Positions 16,859-26,151 of a stretch of 64,000 nucleotides of DNA are shown here, in pieces. Origin of the DNA: Sphingomonas ginsenosidivorax (GTDB lineage: Bacteria; Pseudomonadota; Alphaproteobacteria; Sphingomonadales; Sphingomonadaceae); NCBI RefSeq assembly GCF_007995065.1, contig NZ_VOQR01000001.1, forward strand, positions 3,662,501 through 3,726,500, in the 5' to 3' direction. A model generated the notes under the pieces. The model did not search any database. It saw only the letters and a program-made list of their open reading frames with translations, and was not told where the DNA came from. The translations under genes were made by a program, and so were the position numbers. Positions within the stretch are counted from its first letter, which is position 1, and the number at the start of each line of letters is the position of its first letter.

Positions 16859-18519
16859 TTGGCGTCCGCCCGGATCATGTCGCGGACCGCGAGCGCGGCG
16901 CGCGTCGGGTTGTCGCGGGTGAAGCCGCGCACCGCGCCGATGCGGTCGTCATAGCCGCGGCTGTTCTCGAGCTGGTCGAGGCTGACCACGGGCGCGGTGG
17001 TGATGGCGGCGTCGTCGCTGCTGCCGATCGGCGCGCCGAGCGCGGGGCGATCGGTGGCGGCATCGTCGCGCTTCTTCATCAGCGCCTTGGCCAGTGGCCG
17101 CACGCCGAGCAGCAGCACCAGCAGCGCGATCAGGATCGCGGTGACGTTGCGCGCGACGATCGGCAGCCAGCCGGCATCGTACCAGGGCGCCGTGTCGGTC
17201 GCGACGTCGGCGCCCGCGAACTTGCGGCTGATCACGGTGACGTTGTCGTTGCGCGCGGGGTCGAAGCCGACCGCGCTCTTCACCAGGTCGGTGACCTGGC
17301 CGATTTCCATCGCAGTGCGGCGGCCCTTTTCGGGATCGCGCAGCAGCACCGCGACCGACAGCCGCTTGACGCCGCCGGGCGCCGCACGCGTGACCGAGAC
17401 TTCCTTGCCGAGGTCATAGGCGCGCTGGAAGCTGTCCGACTGCTTCATCGGGTCGGGCGCGGCGCCACCGGCGGCGGGCGCGGGGGCAGGCGATCCCGAC
17501 GCGCCGTTGGCGGGTTGCGGCGTCTGCATCGTGCTCGAGGCGGGCGGCGTGTTCGACAGCGCCCCTGGAATGCCGCCGGTGACGGCCGCGTCCTTCTGGT
17601 TGCCGGTCCACGAACCCGTCTCCGCGCGCAGCACGCCGGGCGCGTCGTATTTCTCGCGCGTCGCCTGCGTCTCGTTCAGGTCGACGTCGGCCTGCACCTC
17701 GGCAGTGAAATTGCCCGCGCCGATCAAGGGCGTGAGCAGCTGGATCAGCTGCGTGCGATACTTGTCCTCGACGCGGCGCTGGAACTCGATGCGCTGGTCG
17801 TTGCCATTGTCGCCGGCACCGCCGCCCGACTTGGTGAGCAGCGCGCCCATCTGGTCGACGATCGTCACGCTGTCGGGCTTCATGCCCGGCACCGACGAGG
17901 CGGTGAGGTTGATGATCGAATTGACCTGCGCGTCGCTGAGCGAACGCCCGCCCTGCAGCTTCAGGATCACCGATGCCGACGGGCTCGCATTGTCGCGCAC
18001 GAACACCGACGCCTCGGGCACGGCGAGGTGCACGCGCGCCTCGGCGACGGCGTCGATCTCCTCGATCGACTTGGCCAGCTCGGTCTCACGCGCCTGGCGC
18101 AGGCGTTCGCCCTCGACCGCACGGCTGACGCCCATCGGCAGCTGGTCGAGGATCGCATAGCCACCGGGTGCAGCCTTGGGCAGGCCCTGGCCGGCCAGCA
18201 ACAGCCGCGCCTTGCTGTAATCCTCTTCGTTGACCGTCAGCGCGCCCGACGAATCGTCGATATGGCTCTTGATGCTGGCCTGCGTCAGCGCGGCGGTCAC
18301 CGAGGCCTTGTCGGCATCGGGAAGGCCGGTGAACAGCGTCTTCTGCGTCGGCGTCGACATCGTCGCCCAGGCGAGCGCGGCGGCGCCGATCAGGCCGATC
18401 ATCATCGTCATCGGCAGCGACCGGCGGACGATCGGCTGGTCGAGCACGCCCTTGATCTGGCGAAGCGGGTTCGCGAAGCGATCCGGCAGGACGGGGGTGG
18501 TGGCGAGCGCGTTGTTCAT
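16855..18519 (-). CDS. fliF: Flagellar MS-ring protein FliF
   Basis: 554 residues. Two membrane helices are visible, near residues 36-58 and near 440-465, bracketing a large periplasmic ring-building region with the YscJ/FliF motif (YAILDQLPMGVSRAVEGERLRQARETELAKSIEEIDAV and ARVHLAVPEASVFVRD). The C-terminal tail contains the FliG-binding segment. FliF forms the MS ring on which the rest of the basal body is built. Confidence 0.97.
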   Translation of the reverse strand: MNNALATTPVLPDRFANPLRQIKGVLDQPIVRRSLPMTMMIGLIGAAALAWATMSTPTQKTLFTGLPDADKASVTAALTQASIKSHIDDSSGALTVNEEDYSKARLLLAGQGLPKAAPGGYAILDQLPMGVSRAVEGERLRQARETELAKSIEEIDAVAEARVHLAVPEASVFVRDNASPSASVILKLQGGRSLSDAQVNSIINLTASSVPGMKPDSVTIVDQMGALLTKSGGGAGDNGNDQRIEFQRRVEDKYRTQLIQLLTPLIGAGNFTAEVQADVDLNETQATREKYDAPGVLRAETGSWTGNQKDAAVTGGIPGALSNTPPASSTMQTPQPANGASGSPAPAPAAGGAAPDPMKQSDSFQRAYDLGKEVSVTRAAPGGVKRLSVAVLLRDPEKGRRTAMEIGQVTDLVKSAVGFDPARNDNVTVISRKFAGADVATDTAPWYDAGWLPIVARNVTAILIALLVLLLGVRPLAKALMKKRDDAATDRPALGAPIGSSDDAAITTAPVVSLDQLENSRGYDDRIGAVRGFTRDNPTRAALAVRDMIRADAK

Positions 18520-18523
18520 ATCA

Positions 18524-18888
18524 TTACACCGGCATGCTCATGATGTCCTTGTAGGCGGACAGCAGTTTGTTGCGGACCTGCAACGTGGCCTCGAAGCCGA
18601 CCGACGCCTGCTGGCGGGCGAGCATCACTTTCGCGATGTCGACCGTCTCGCCGCGCTCGTAGCTTTCGCTGAGCTTGGCAGCCTGGGTCTGGCCCTCGTT
18701 GACCGATTTCAGCGCGTCGCCGAGCGTGTCGGCAAAGCTGGTCGGCTGCGCAGAGGTCGGTGCAGCCGCGCTCGCGCTGGCGTTGGCGCGGGTCAGCGCC
18801 TCGTTGCGTTCCAGGATCTGCGCGCGAAGCTGCATCACCCGGTCGACGCTCATCGCGCCGCCGCCCATTCCCCCGACGCCGCCGATAC

Positions 18889-18892
<4 letters not shown>
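18524..18892 (-). CDS. fliE: Flagellar rod/MS-ring junction protein FliE
   Basis: 122 residues. The FliE domain fills the C-terminal half: FADTLGDALKSVNEGQTQAAKLSESYERGE, then DIAKVMLARQQASVGFEATLQVRNKLLSAYKDIMSMPV. FliE joins the rod to the MS ring and is an early export substrate. The start overlaps the stop of the sigma-54 activator gene by 4 bp, so the activator and structural genes are in one operon. Confidence 0.94.
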
Positions 18893-20166
<1,274 letters not shown>

Positions 20167-20188
20167 TGCTTGCTCCCTTGTTCCTCAT

Positions 20189-20203
20189 CCAAATAGAGTT
20201 TGG
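20189..20203. promoter_or_regulatory. Small inverted repeat upstream of activator gene (candidate operator)
   Basis: CCAAA-TAGAG-TTTGG, a perfect 5-bp inverted repeat with a 5-base spacer, lies 23 bases upstream of the activator start. It would sit in the 5' leader or promoter of the flagellar operon. No regulator can be named from the sequence. Confidence 0.35.
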
Positions 20204-20234
20204 TGGTAAACGACCGGTTAAGTCGGCAGCCCTG

Positions 20235-20396
20235 CCGGCAACATTTTTCCGGGCGCGCGTGCCGCCGCGTCACACGCGCGCGAGGCCCGCCCGTATACGC
20301 ACGTGAGGCGGGCGTGAGGCGGGCACGAGACCGGCAAGACCGGCAAGCGACCGGCAAGAAATGTGCGGTTGCCGGCTAAATCCTGCCGGTTGCCGG
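20235..20396. promoter_or_regulatory. Cluster of CCGGCAA / TTGCCGG sites in the divergent activator-flagellin region
   Basis: Six copies of a 7-mer: CCGGCAA at 20235, 20331, 20340 and 20351, and TTGCCGG at 20369 and 20390. An 11-bp direct repeat, GTGAGGCGGGC (20303-20323), precedes the cluster. The same 7-mer is clustered upstream of the sigma-54 promoter of flgB. I infer binding sites for the FlbD-like activator, possibly with autoregulation. This fills most of the 302-bp gap between the activator gene and fliC1. Confidence 0.55.
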
Positions 20397-20403
20397 CCGT
20401 TAC
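20377..20403 (+). promoter_or_regulatory. Sigma-28 type promoter for flagellin 1
   Basis: TAAA (20377-20380), 15 bases, GCCGTTAC (20396-20403), again with CCG before the -10. The predicted transcript starts near 20410, with a leader of about 60 bases containing GGAG before the ATG at 20469. It is identical in -35/-10 and spacing to the flagellin 2 site. Confidence 0.85.
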
Positions 20404-20468
20404 TGCATTCAGCGGCTCGGTTCCAAAGCGGAAACGGGGGGACCGCAGAGCTAGATGGAGACTTTGAA

Positions 20469-21350
20469 ATGACCGTGATCGCCAGCAATGTCAGCGCCTT
20501 GCGCGCTTCGAACGCTTCCACGTCGGCGCAGATGGCGCTGTCGACCTCGATGCAGCGCCTCTCGACCGGCCAGCGCATCAACAGCGCGAAGGACGACGCC
20601 GCCGGCCTCGCCATCAGCGCGTCGATGACCTCGCAGATCCGCGGCATGAACCAGGGCATCCGCAACGCCAATGACGGCATCTCGATGGCGCAGACGGCAG
20701 AAGGCGCGCTCGACGAGGTCACCAACAACCTGCAGCGGATGCGCGAACTCGAAGTCCAGAAGACCAACGGCACCTATTCGCCCGAAGACAAGGCGAACAT
20801 CACCGCCGAGCAGAACGCGCTCTCGCAGCAGATCGCCAACGTGTTGACCAACACCAAGTTCAACGGTCAGTCCCTGTTTGCCGGCGCGGATGGTGCGCCC
20901 ACAACGGCGCTGTCGGTCACGATCCAGGCTGGCGCTGACGCATCGGATGCGATCCAGCTCAACTTGGGTGCGGACCTGCTGACGAGCACGGCCATGGCCG
21001 CTATCGTTCGGAAGGGAGTCGCTACCGACGACACCACGACCACGACGATCGATGAGAGGGTGACTGGCGTAAAGGCAAGTGCCACGCTGGAGCAGTATGA
21101 TGATGCCATCGCGTCGATCACGAACCGCCGCGCCAGCCTGGGTGCGACACAGAACCAGCTGCAGTCGGCGGTCAACAACCTGACCAGCAACGCGACCAAC
21201 CTGTCGGACGCGCGCAGCCGGATCCAGGATACCGATTACTCCGCGGAGACGACCGCGCTCGCCAAGGCGCAGATCCTCTCGCAGGCATCGACCGCGATGC
21301 TGAGCCAGGCGAACCAGAGCACGCAGAGTGTCCTGAAGCTCCTCCAGTAA
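20469..21350 (+). CDS. fliC: Flagellin 1
   Basis: 293-residue filament subunit. The conserved D0/D1 N-terminus ([55 protein letters not shown]) and C-terminus ([44 protein letters not shown]) flank a short variable centre (~residues 145-215). It is small compared with enteric flagellins, as is common in alphaproteobacteria. The ATG at 20469 has an upstream GGAG; earlier in-frame codons give non-flagellin sequence. The second flagellin follows in tandem. Confidence 0.97.
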   Translation: MTVIASNVSALRASNASTSAQMALSTSMQRLSTGQRINSAKDDAAGLAISASMTSQIRGMNQGIRNANDGISMAQTAEGALDEVTNNLQRMRELEVQKTNGTYSPEDKANITAEQNALSQQIANVLTNTKFNGQSLFAGADGAPTTALSVTIQAGADASDAIQLNLGADLLTSTAMAAIVRKGVATDDTTTTTIDERVTGVKASATLEQYDDAIASITNRRASLGATQNQLQSAVNNLTSNATNLSDARSRIQDTDYSAETTALAKAQILSQASTAMLSQANQSTQSVLKLLQ

Positions 21351-21363
21351 TCCAAGCGAGCTA

Positions 21364-21401
21364 GGCTCCGGCGCCGGTTCCCCCCCAAGGGTGCCGGAGC
21401 C
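21364..21401 (+). terminator. Hairpin after flagellin 1
   Basis: GGCTCCGGCGCC (21364-21375) pairs with GGTGCCGGAGCC (21390-21401) with one G-T wobble, 14 bases after the fliC1 stop. There is no T-run, so it may protect the mRNA 3' end as much as terminate. Confidence 0.6.
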
Positions 21402-21435
21402 GCCCTGCCCACCGGTCACGGTCGGGCATGGTATG

Positions 21436-21466
21436 AAATCCCCGGCGCGGTTGCGCCGGGGATTTT
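21436..21466 (+). terminator. Intrinsic terminator after flagellin 1
   Basis: AAATCCCCGGCGC (21436-21448) pairs with GCGCCGGGGATTTT (21453-21466): a strong GC stem, a 4-base loop and terminal T residues. It isolates fliC1 from the fliC2 promoter. Confidence 0.8.
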
Positions 21467-21500
21467 ATCCGGCAGCAAAACCGCGTCCGAAATTTTTTAC

Positions 21501-21527
21501 TAAATGTCCGTTCCGCCCGGCCGTTAC
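21501..21527 (+). promoter_or_regulatory. Sigma-28 type promoter for flagellin 2
   Basis: TAAA (21501-21504), 15 bases, GCCGTTAC (21520-21527), preceded by CCG. The leader is about 58 bases. A GG-N10-GC, sigma-54-like string (TGGCTTGTCCTTTGCC, 21537-21552) overlaps the predicted start region, but I consider it less likely to be the functional promoter. Confidence 0.85.
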
Positions 21528-21591
21528 AGCTGGTGGTGGCTTGTCCTTTGCCTTGGGGGTGCCGGAGAGCCAGCCGTGACGGAGACCCGAC

Positions 21592-22425
21592 ATGACGGTA
21601 ATCAACAGTAATGTCAGCGCGCTACGCGCTTCGAATGCCTCGAACAGCGCGCAGTCCGCCCTGTCGATCGCGATGCAGCGCCTGTCGACCGGCAAGCGCA
21701 TCAACAGCGCAAAGGACGATGCCGCCGGCCTCGCGATCAGCGCGTCGATGACTTCGCAGGTCGCCGGCATGAACCAGGGCATCCGCAACGCAAACGACGG
21801 CATCTCGATGGCGCAGACCGCCGAAGGCGCGCTCGACGAGGTGACCAACAACCTGCAGCGGATGCGCGAGCTTCAGGTCCAGAAGACCAACGGCACCTAT
21901 TCGCCCACCGACGTTGCGAACATCGCCGCCGAGCAGACCGCGCTGGCGACGCAGATCACCAACGTGCTCACCAACACCAAATTCAACGGCCAGCCTTTGT
22001 TTACCGGTACCGCCGGAACGAACGGCGTCGTGTCGATCCAGGCAGGCGCCAACACATCGGACCGGATCAACATGCAGTTGGGCGGCAATCTGCTGACCAC
22101 CAGCGGCGTCGAAGGCGTGCTGACCGGGGGCGCCACGCCCGCCGTGGTCGCGACGACGCTGGAGGCGTACGACACGGCGATCGCCAACGTCGTCAACCGC
22201 CGTTCCAGCCTGGGTGCGACGCAGAACCAGCTGCAGTCGGCGGTCAACAACCTGACCAGCAACGCGACCAACCTGTCGGACGCGCGCAGCCGGATCGAGG
22301 ACACCGACTATTCGTCGGAGACCACCGCGCTCGCCAAGGCACAGATCCTGAGCCAAGCTTCGACCGCGATGCTCAGCCAGGCGAACCAGAGCACGCAGAG
22401 CGTCCTCAAGCTGCTCGGCCAGTAA
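21592..22425 (+). CDS. fliC: Flagellin 2
   Basis: 277-residue flagellin, a tandem paralogue of flagellin 1. The N-terminal ~130 and C-terminal ~85 residues are almost identical between the two, and differences concentrate in the central surface-exposed segment (residues ~135-195), which is 16 residues shorter here. The ATG at 21592 has GGAG upstream and its own sigma-28-type promoter. The two subunits may build different filament segments or provide antigenic variety. Confidence 0.97.
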   Translation: MTVINSNVSALRASNASNSAQSALSIAMQRLSTGKRINSAKDDAAGLAISASMTSQVAGMNQGIRNANDGISMAQTAEGALDEVTNNLQRMRELQVQKTNGTYSPTDVANIAAEQTALATQITNVLTNTKFNGQPLFTGTAGTNGVVSIQAGANTSDRINMQLGGNLLTTSGVEGVLTGGATPAVVATTLEAYDTAIANVVNRRSSLGATQNQLQSAVNNLTSNATNLSDARSRIEDTDYSSETTALAKAQILSQASTAMLSQANQSTQSVLKLLGQ

Positions 22426-22436
22426 TTCCCAGCTAA

Positions 22437-22472
22437 GTCCCGGCACCGCGCCCCCAAATTGGGGTGCCGGGC
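22437..22472 (+). terminator. Hairpin after flagellin 2
   Basis: GTCCCGGCACC pairs with GGTGCCGGGCC across a C/A-rich loop, 12 bases after the stop. It resembles the hairpin after flagellin 1 in position and lacks a T-run. Confidence 0.6.
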
Positions 22473-22500
22473 CGACCGGACCTGGTTTGGTCGCAACAGA

Positions 22501-22530
22501 CCCCCGGTGGCGATGCGCCACCGGGGGTTT
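22501..22530 (+). terminator. Intrinsic terminator after flagellin 2
   Basis: CCCCCGGTGGCG pairs with CGCCACCGGGGG around a short loop, then TTT. It is the second of two stacked hairpins behind flagellin 2, mirroring the arrangement behind flagellin 1. Confidence 0.78.
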
Positions 22531-22544
22531 CGTGCGTGCTGTCT

Positions 22545-22832
22545 AAGCCCTCTCCCGCCTTCGCGGGAGAGGGTTGGGTGAGGGTCTTCCTCTACCGCAC
22601 CGCGCTCGCAGCGCGGCGAGGTTGGTTTCGGGCACGACGTCGCGATTTGCGATCGCGTCGTTGGTCCAGCGAGCGTGACACGGGGTAGCCGGGTCCCTCG
22701 AGAACCGTCGTCCGCGCGGCATGGCGGCGGGTCTTACGACGGGCGGGGTATTTCGGTGCGAACCAGGATCGGGAGGCGGCAAGAAGGAAGACCCTCACCC
22801 AACCCTCTCCCGCGAAGGCGGGAGAGGGCTAA
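22545..22832. repeat. Two inverted copies of a GC-rich repeat flanking ~190 bp (family D)
   Basis: The sequence AGCCCTCTCCCGCC... through GGTCTTCCT, about 47 bases (22546-22592), recurs almost perfectly inverted at about 22785-22832. Each arm contains its own GCCCTCTCCCGC-TTC-GCGGGAGAGGG hairpin. The ~190 bp between the arms has no convincing gene. Together with the two hairpins it accounts for the 411-bp gap between fliC2 and the VOC gene. Confidence 0.85.
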
Positions 22833-22836
22833 GAAG

Positions 22837-23220
22837 TCAGCGGTGTTCGTACAGCTCCAGCGGGAGGCCGTCGGGGTCGCTGAAGAAGGTGAAGCGCTGG
22901 TCGGTATAGGGGTCGATGCGGATCGGCTCGACGGCTATGCCAGCATCGACCAGCCGCGCGATCACCGGATCGAGGTCGTCGACCGAGAAGGCCAGGTGCC
23001 GCAACCCGGTCGCCTCCGGATAGGAGGGGCGCATCGCGGGTGCGGGAAACGAGAAGAGTTCGAGCTGCGACGCGCCGATCCGGAGGTCGGCTTTCCACGA
23101 CTGGCGCTCTTCGCGGTACACTTCGCGGATCAGCGCGAGACCCAGCGTCTCGACATAGAATCGACGCGAGCGCTCATAGTCGGTGCAGATCACGGCGACG
23201 TGGTGGAGCGCGGTCAGCAT
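22837..23220 (-). CDS. VOC-family protein (glyoxalase/YaeR-like)
   Basis: 127-residue vicinal-oxygen-chelate protein: LHHVAVICTDYERSRRFYVETLGL at the start and GLRHLAFSVDDLDPVIARL, then FFSDPDGLPLELYEH. Putative metal ligands are the first-strand His (residue ~6-7), the mid-domain His and the C-terminal Glu of LELYE. It resembles YaeR/GloA2-type proteins whose substrate is unknown. It sits inside the flagellar region but has no evident link to motility. Confidence 0.85.
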   Translation of the reverse strand: MLTALHHVAVICTDYERSRRFYVETLGLALIREVYREERQSWKADLRIGASQLELFSFPAPAMRPSYPEATGLRHLAFSVDDLDPVIARLVDAGIAVEPIRIDPYTDQRFTFFSDPDGLPLELYEHR

Positions 23221-23292
23221 ACGCTCTATATATAGGCGCGTGCGGGAGAGGGGGCCAGAACCGGTCCGGCCCCCCCCGTTTCCGGCCCCGTC

Positions 23293-24093
23293 TCAGCGCT
23301 GGCCGGCGAGCGCCTTCTTCAGCGCGTCATAGCCCTGTTTCTTGATCTGGCAGACGCGCGCGGCGCCGACGCCGAGGACCTGCCCGATCTCCTCGAGATT
23401 GAGTTCGTCGACATAATACATCTGGATCACCTGCGCGGCGCGCGTCGGCAGCGCGGCGATCGCGGCGATCAGCGCGTCGCGCATCTCCGAATCGGCGAGC
23501 TGGTCGAACGCGCTCGGCGTGTCGTCGGCGAACCAGGGCAGGTCGTCGGCGTAGAGATCGTCGACCGATTCGAACTTGATCGCGTCCGCGGTCGCATAAT
23601 CCGCGCGCAGCTTCTCGACCGAGACGTCGAGCGTCTTGGCGAGCATCGCCTCGGTCGGCTTCTCGCCGCTCGGGCCCGTCAGCGTCTTCACCGCGGCGGC
23701 GTAGGCGCGACGTCGGCGCATCGCGCCGCGCGTCGTCGTCGCCTGGCGCCGCAGCTCGTCGATCATCGCGCCGCGCAATCGCTGCGAGACATATTGGCGG
23801 AAGGTCGCGCCGCCGCGGTCCTCGAACGTCGCCGACGCCTCGACCAAAGCGACCAACCCGACCTGGACCAGGTCGTCGACCTCGACCAGATTGCTCATGC
23901 TGCCATGCACGTGCCACGCGATCCGGCGGACCAAAGGCAGGTGTTCGCGGATCAGCGCGTTGGGATCGCCGCCGGGGCGCTGGCCCGGGCGATAGGTGAG
24001 CGGCTGCCCGACGATCGTCGCGAGCGGCGTGGGGATCGGGCCCGGGACGGGTGTCGCGTTCGCGAACGCGGACTGCATCGGCATCGCGCTCAT
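23293..24093 (-). CDS. fliA: Flagellar RNA polymerase sigma factor FliA (sigma-28)
   Basis: 266 residues. Region 2 (LPLVRRIAWHVHGSMSNLVEVDDLVQVGLVALVEASATFEDRGGATFRQYVSQRLRGAMIDELR) and region 4 (ALPTRAAQVIQMYYVDELNLEEIGQVLGVGAARVCQIKKQGYDALK) are clear. It directs late flagellar genes and is held off by FlgM, encoded ~3.3 kb upstream in the same direction. The ATG overlaps the flhA stop (ATGA), so it is translationally coupled to the export gate gene. The four TAAA-N15-GCCGTT sites in the window are its likely targets. Confidence 0.96.
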   Translation of the reverse strand: MSAMPMQSAFANATPVPGPIPTPLATIVGQPLTYRPGQRPGGDPNALIREHLPLVRRIAWHVHGSMSNLVEVDDLVQVGLVALVEASATFEDRGGATFRQYVSQRLRGAMIDELRRQATTTRGAMRRRRAYAAAVKTLTGPSGEKPTEAMLAKTLDVSVEKLRADYATADAIKFESVDDLYADDLPWFADDTPSAFDQLADSEMRDALIAAIAALPTRAAQVIQMYYVDELNLEEIGQVLGVGAARVCQIKKQGYDALKKALAGQR

Positions 24094-26147
24094 GCCGCCA
24101 GCGCCATCGGCGTGCCGATCACCGCGACGACCTCGACCGCCTTCTCCTCGGGTACTTCGAAGAAGCTCATCACGGGGGTGTCGGGCAGGCAGGTCTTCAC
24201 CAGCTTGCGGATCGCGACGCGGATCGCTGGCTGGACGACCAGCGCGAACGGTTTGGCGTCGGCGATCAGCGGCTGCGCGGCGCGCTGCAGCGCCTCGACG
24301 ATGCGGCGGCCGAGATCGGGTTCGATCACGTGGCGGCGCGAGGTGTCGGCGCGCGCGGCCTGGCCGAGCAGCCCTTCGAGCTGACCCTCCAGCGTCATCA
24401 CGCGCAGCGGCTCGCGCACGCCGCACAGTTTCTGGATGATCAGCGCGCCGAGCTGCGGCCGGATCAGCTCGACGATCTCGTCGGCATCCTGCGTCTTCTG
24501 CGCCGCCACCGCGATGGCGGACGCGATCCGGCGGAACTCCTTGAGCGGAACATTCTCCACGAGCAGGCCCTTCAAGACTTGAGTGAGGGTGGTGAGCGGC
24601 AACGGCGCGAGCGAGGCGACGAGCTGCGCGGCGCGCTCCTTGAGACCGTCGAGCAGCGACTGGACCTCGTCGGTGCCGAGCAGGTCGGCGGCGTTCTGGC
24701 CGAGCGCATGGTTGAGGTGCGTCGCGACCACGGTGCCGGGATCGACGACGAGAAAACCCGCGCCGGTCGCGGCATCGGCATCGCCCGGCGCGATCCAGGT
24801 CGCGTCGAGCCCGAAGGTCGGGTCCTTGGCCTTCTTGCCGTAGAGTTCGCCGAACGCGGTGCCGGTATCGAGCGCGAGCATCTCGTCGGGCGACACGACG
24901 TCCTCGCCGACGACGACGCCGTTGACGAGGATGCGGTAGAGGTGCGGCGGCAGGTTGATGTCGTCGCGGATCCTCACCTGCGGCACGACGAAGCCCAGTT
25001 CCTTCGACAGCTGGCGGCGCACCCCGGTGACGCGGCCCATCAGCGGCGCGCCGCGGCGCTCGTCGACCAGCGGCACCAGGCCGTAGCCGATGTCGATGTT
25101 GATCTGCATCGCGTCGCTGACCTCGTCCCAGCCGATCCGCGACGGGTCGGCCGCCTCGACCACCGGGGCGGCGACGATGACCGGGCGCGCGGCGATCTGG
25201 CGCAGCTTCCACGCCGCGAACCCCGCGATCGCCGCCATCGGCAGGATCACGAAATGCGGCATGCCGGGCATCAGCCCGAGCAGCCCGAGGATGACGGCGA
25301 CCGGGGTCCAGGTGCGCGGGCTACCGAACTGGCTGCCGATCTGGCCGGCGAGATCGTGCGTCGAGGTGACGCGCGTGACGATCGCGGCGGCGGCGATCGA
25401 GAGCATCAGCGACGGCAGCTGCGCGACGAGCGCGTCGCCGATCGCGAGCAGCACGTAATTGTGCGCGGCATCGCCGATCGACATGCCGTGGCTGACCGGG
25501 CCCAGGATCAGCCCGCCGATGATGTTGGTCGCGAGGATCAGGAGGCCGGCGACCGCGTCGCCCTTCACGAACTTGGACGAACCGTCCATCGAGCCGTAGA
25601 ATTCGGCCTCGGTCGCGGTGTCGATGCGGCGCTGCTTGGCCTCGTCGGGGGTGATGAGGCCGGCGTTGAGGTCGGCGTCGATCGCCATCTGCTTGCCGGG
25701 CAATGCGTCGAGCGTGAAGCGCGCGGACACTTCGGAGACGCGACCGGCGCCCTTGGTGACGACGATCAGGTTGATGATGATCAGGATCGAGAAGACGAAC
25801 AGCCCGACGATATAGTCGCCGCCGATCAGGAAGGTGCCGAACGCCTCGATCACGTGACCCGCCGCGGCCTCGCCCTCGTGCCCGTGGACCAGCACGACGC
25901 GCGTCGAGGCGACGTTGAGGCCGAGGCGGAACAGGGTCGCGAACAGCAGCACGGTCGGGAAGGCGGAGAAGTCGAGCGGCTTCTGCGCGTTCAAGGACAC
26001 CATCAGCACGGCGAGGCTGATCGCGATGTTGGCGATGAAGAACACGTCGAGCATGGCGGCCGGGATCGGCACGACCATCAGCACGACGAGCAGCAGGATC
26101 GCGATCGGCAGCGCGGACGCGCGCAGGTTCGGGAGGATCTTGGTCAT
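24090..26147 (-). CDS. flhA: Flagellar export gate protein FlhA
   Basis: 685 residues. The N-terminal half has about eight membrane helices and the FHIPEP-family signature (DFSAFPTVLLFATLFRLGLNVASTR), followed by the cytoplasmic ring-forming domain (IRDDINLPPHLYRILVNGVVVGEDVV...). FlhA forms the nonameric export gate that receives substrates and uses proton motive force. Full length. It lies 4 bp after the transglycosylase gene. Confidence 0.97.
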   Translation of the reverse strand: MTKILPNLRASALPIAILLLVVLMVVPIPAAMLDVFFIANIAISLAVLMVSLNAQKPLDFSAFPTVLLFATLFRLGLNVASTRVVLVHGHEGEAAAGHVIEAFGTFLIGGDYIVGLFVFSILIIINLIVVTKGAGRVSEVSARFTLDALPGKQMAIDADLNAGLITPDEAKQRRIDTATEAEFYGSMDGSSKFVKGDAVAGLLILATNIIGGLILGPVSHGMSIGDAAHNYVLLAIGDALVAQLPSLMLSIAAAAIVTRVTSTHDLAGQIGSQFGSPRTWTPVAVILGLLGLMPGMPHFVILPMAAIAGFAAWKLRQIAARPVIVAAPVVEAADPSRIGWDEVSDAMQINIDIGYGLVPLVDERRGAPLMGRVTGVRRQLSKELGFVVPQVRIRDDINLPPHLYRILVNGVVVGEDVVSPDEMLALDTGTAFGELYGKKAKDPTFGLDATWIAPGDADAATGAGFLVVDPGTVVATHLNHALGQNAADLLGTDEVQSLLDGLKERAAQLVASLAPLPLTTLTQVLKGLLVENVPLKEFRRIASAIAVAAQKTQDADEIVELIRPQLGALIIQKLCGVREPLRVMTLEGQLEGLLGQAARADTSRRHVIEPDLGRRIVEALQRAAQPLIADAKPFALVVQPAIRVAIRKLVKTCLPDTPVMSFFEVPEEKAVEVVAVIGTPMALAA

Positions 26148-26151
26148 GGCG

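Noticed and set aside
20353..20366. GG-N10-GC sigma-54-like string upstream of flagellin 1
   Set aside because: It is made by overlapping CCGGCAA copies, lacks the TGGCAC/TTGC cores, and a good sigma-28 site lies just downstream.
21537..21552. Sigma-54-like TGGCTT-GTCCT-TTGCC upstream of flagellin 2
   Set aside because: Spacing is right, but it lies downstream of the stronger sigma-28 site and has no CCGGCAA cluster; kept only as a remote possibility.
22592..22785. Possible small gene between the inverted repeat arms after flagellin 2
   Set aside because: The open frames run into the repeat arms, show no start with a ribosome binding site and no recognisable domain.
24094..25212. Long upstream extension of the fliA reading frame into flhA
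   Set aside because: The extension is antisense-like Arg/Ala-rich sequence in a different frame of flhA; the FliA protein clearly starts at the ATG overlapping the flhA stop.
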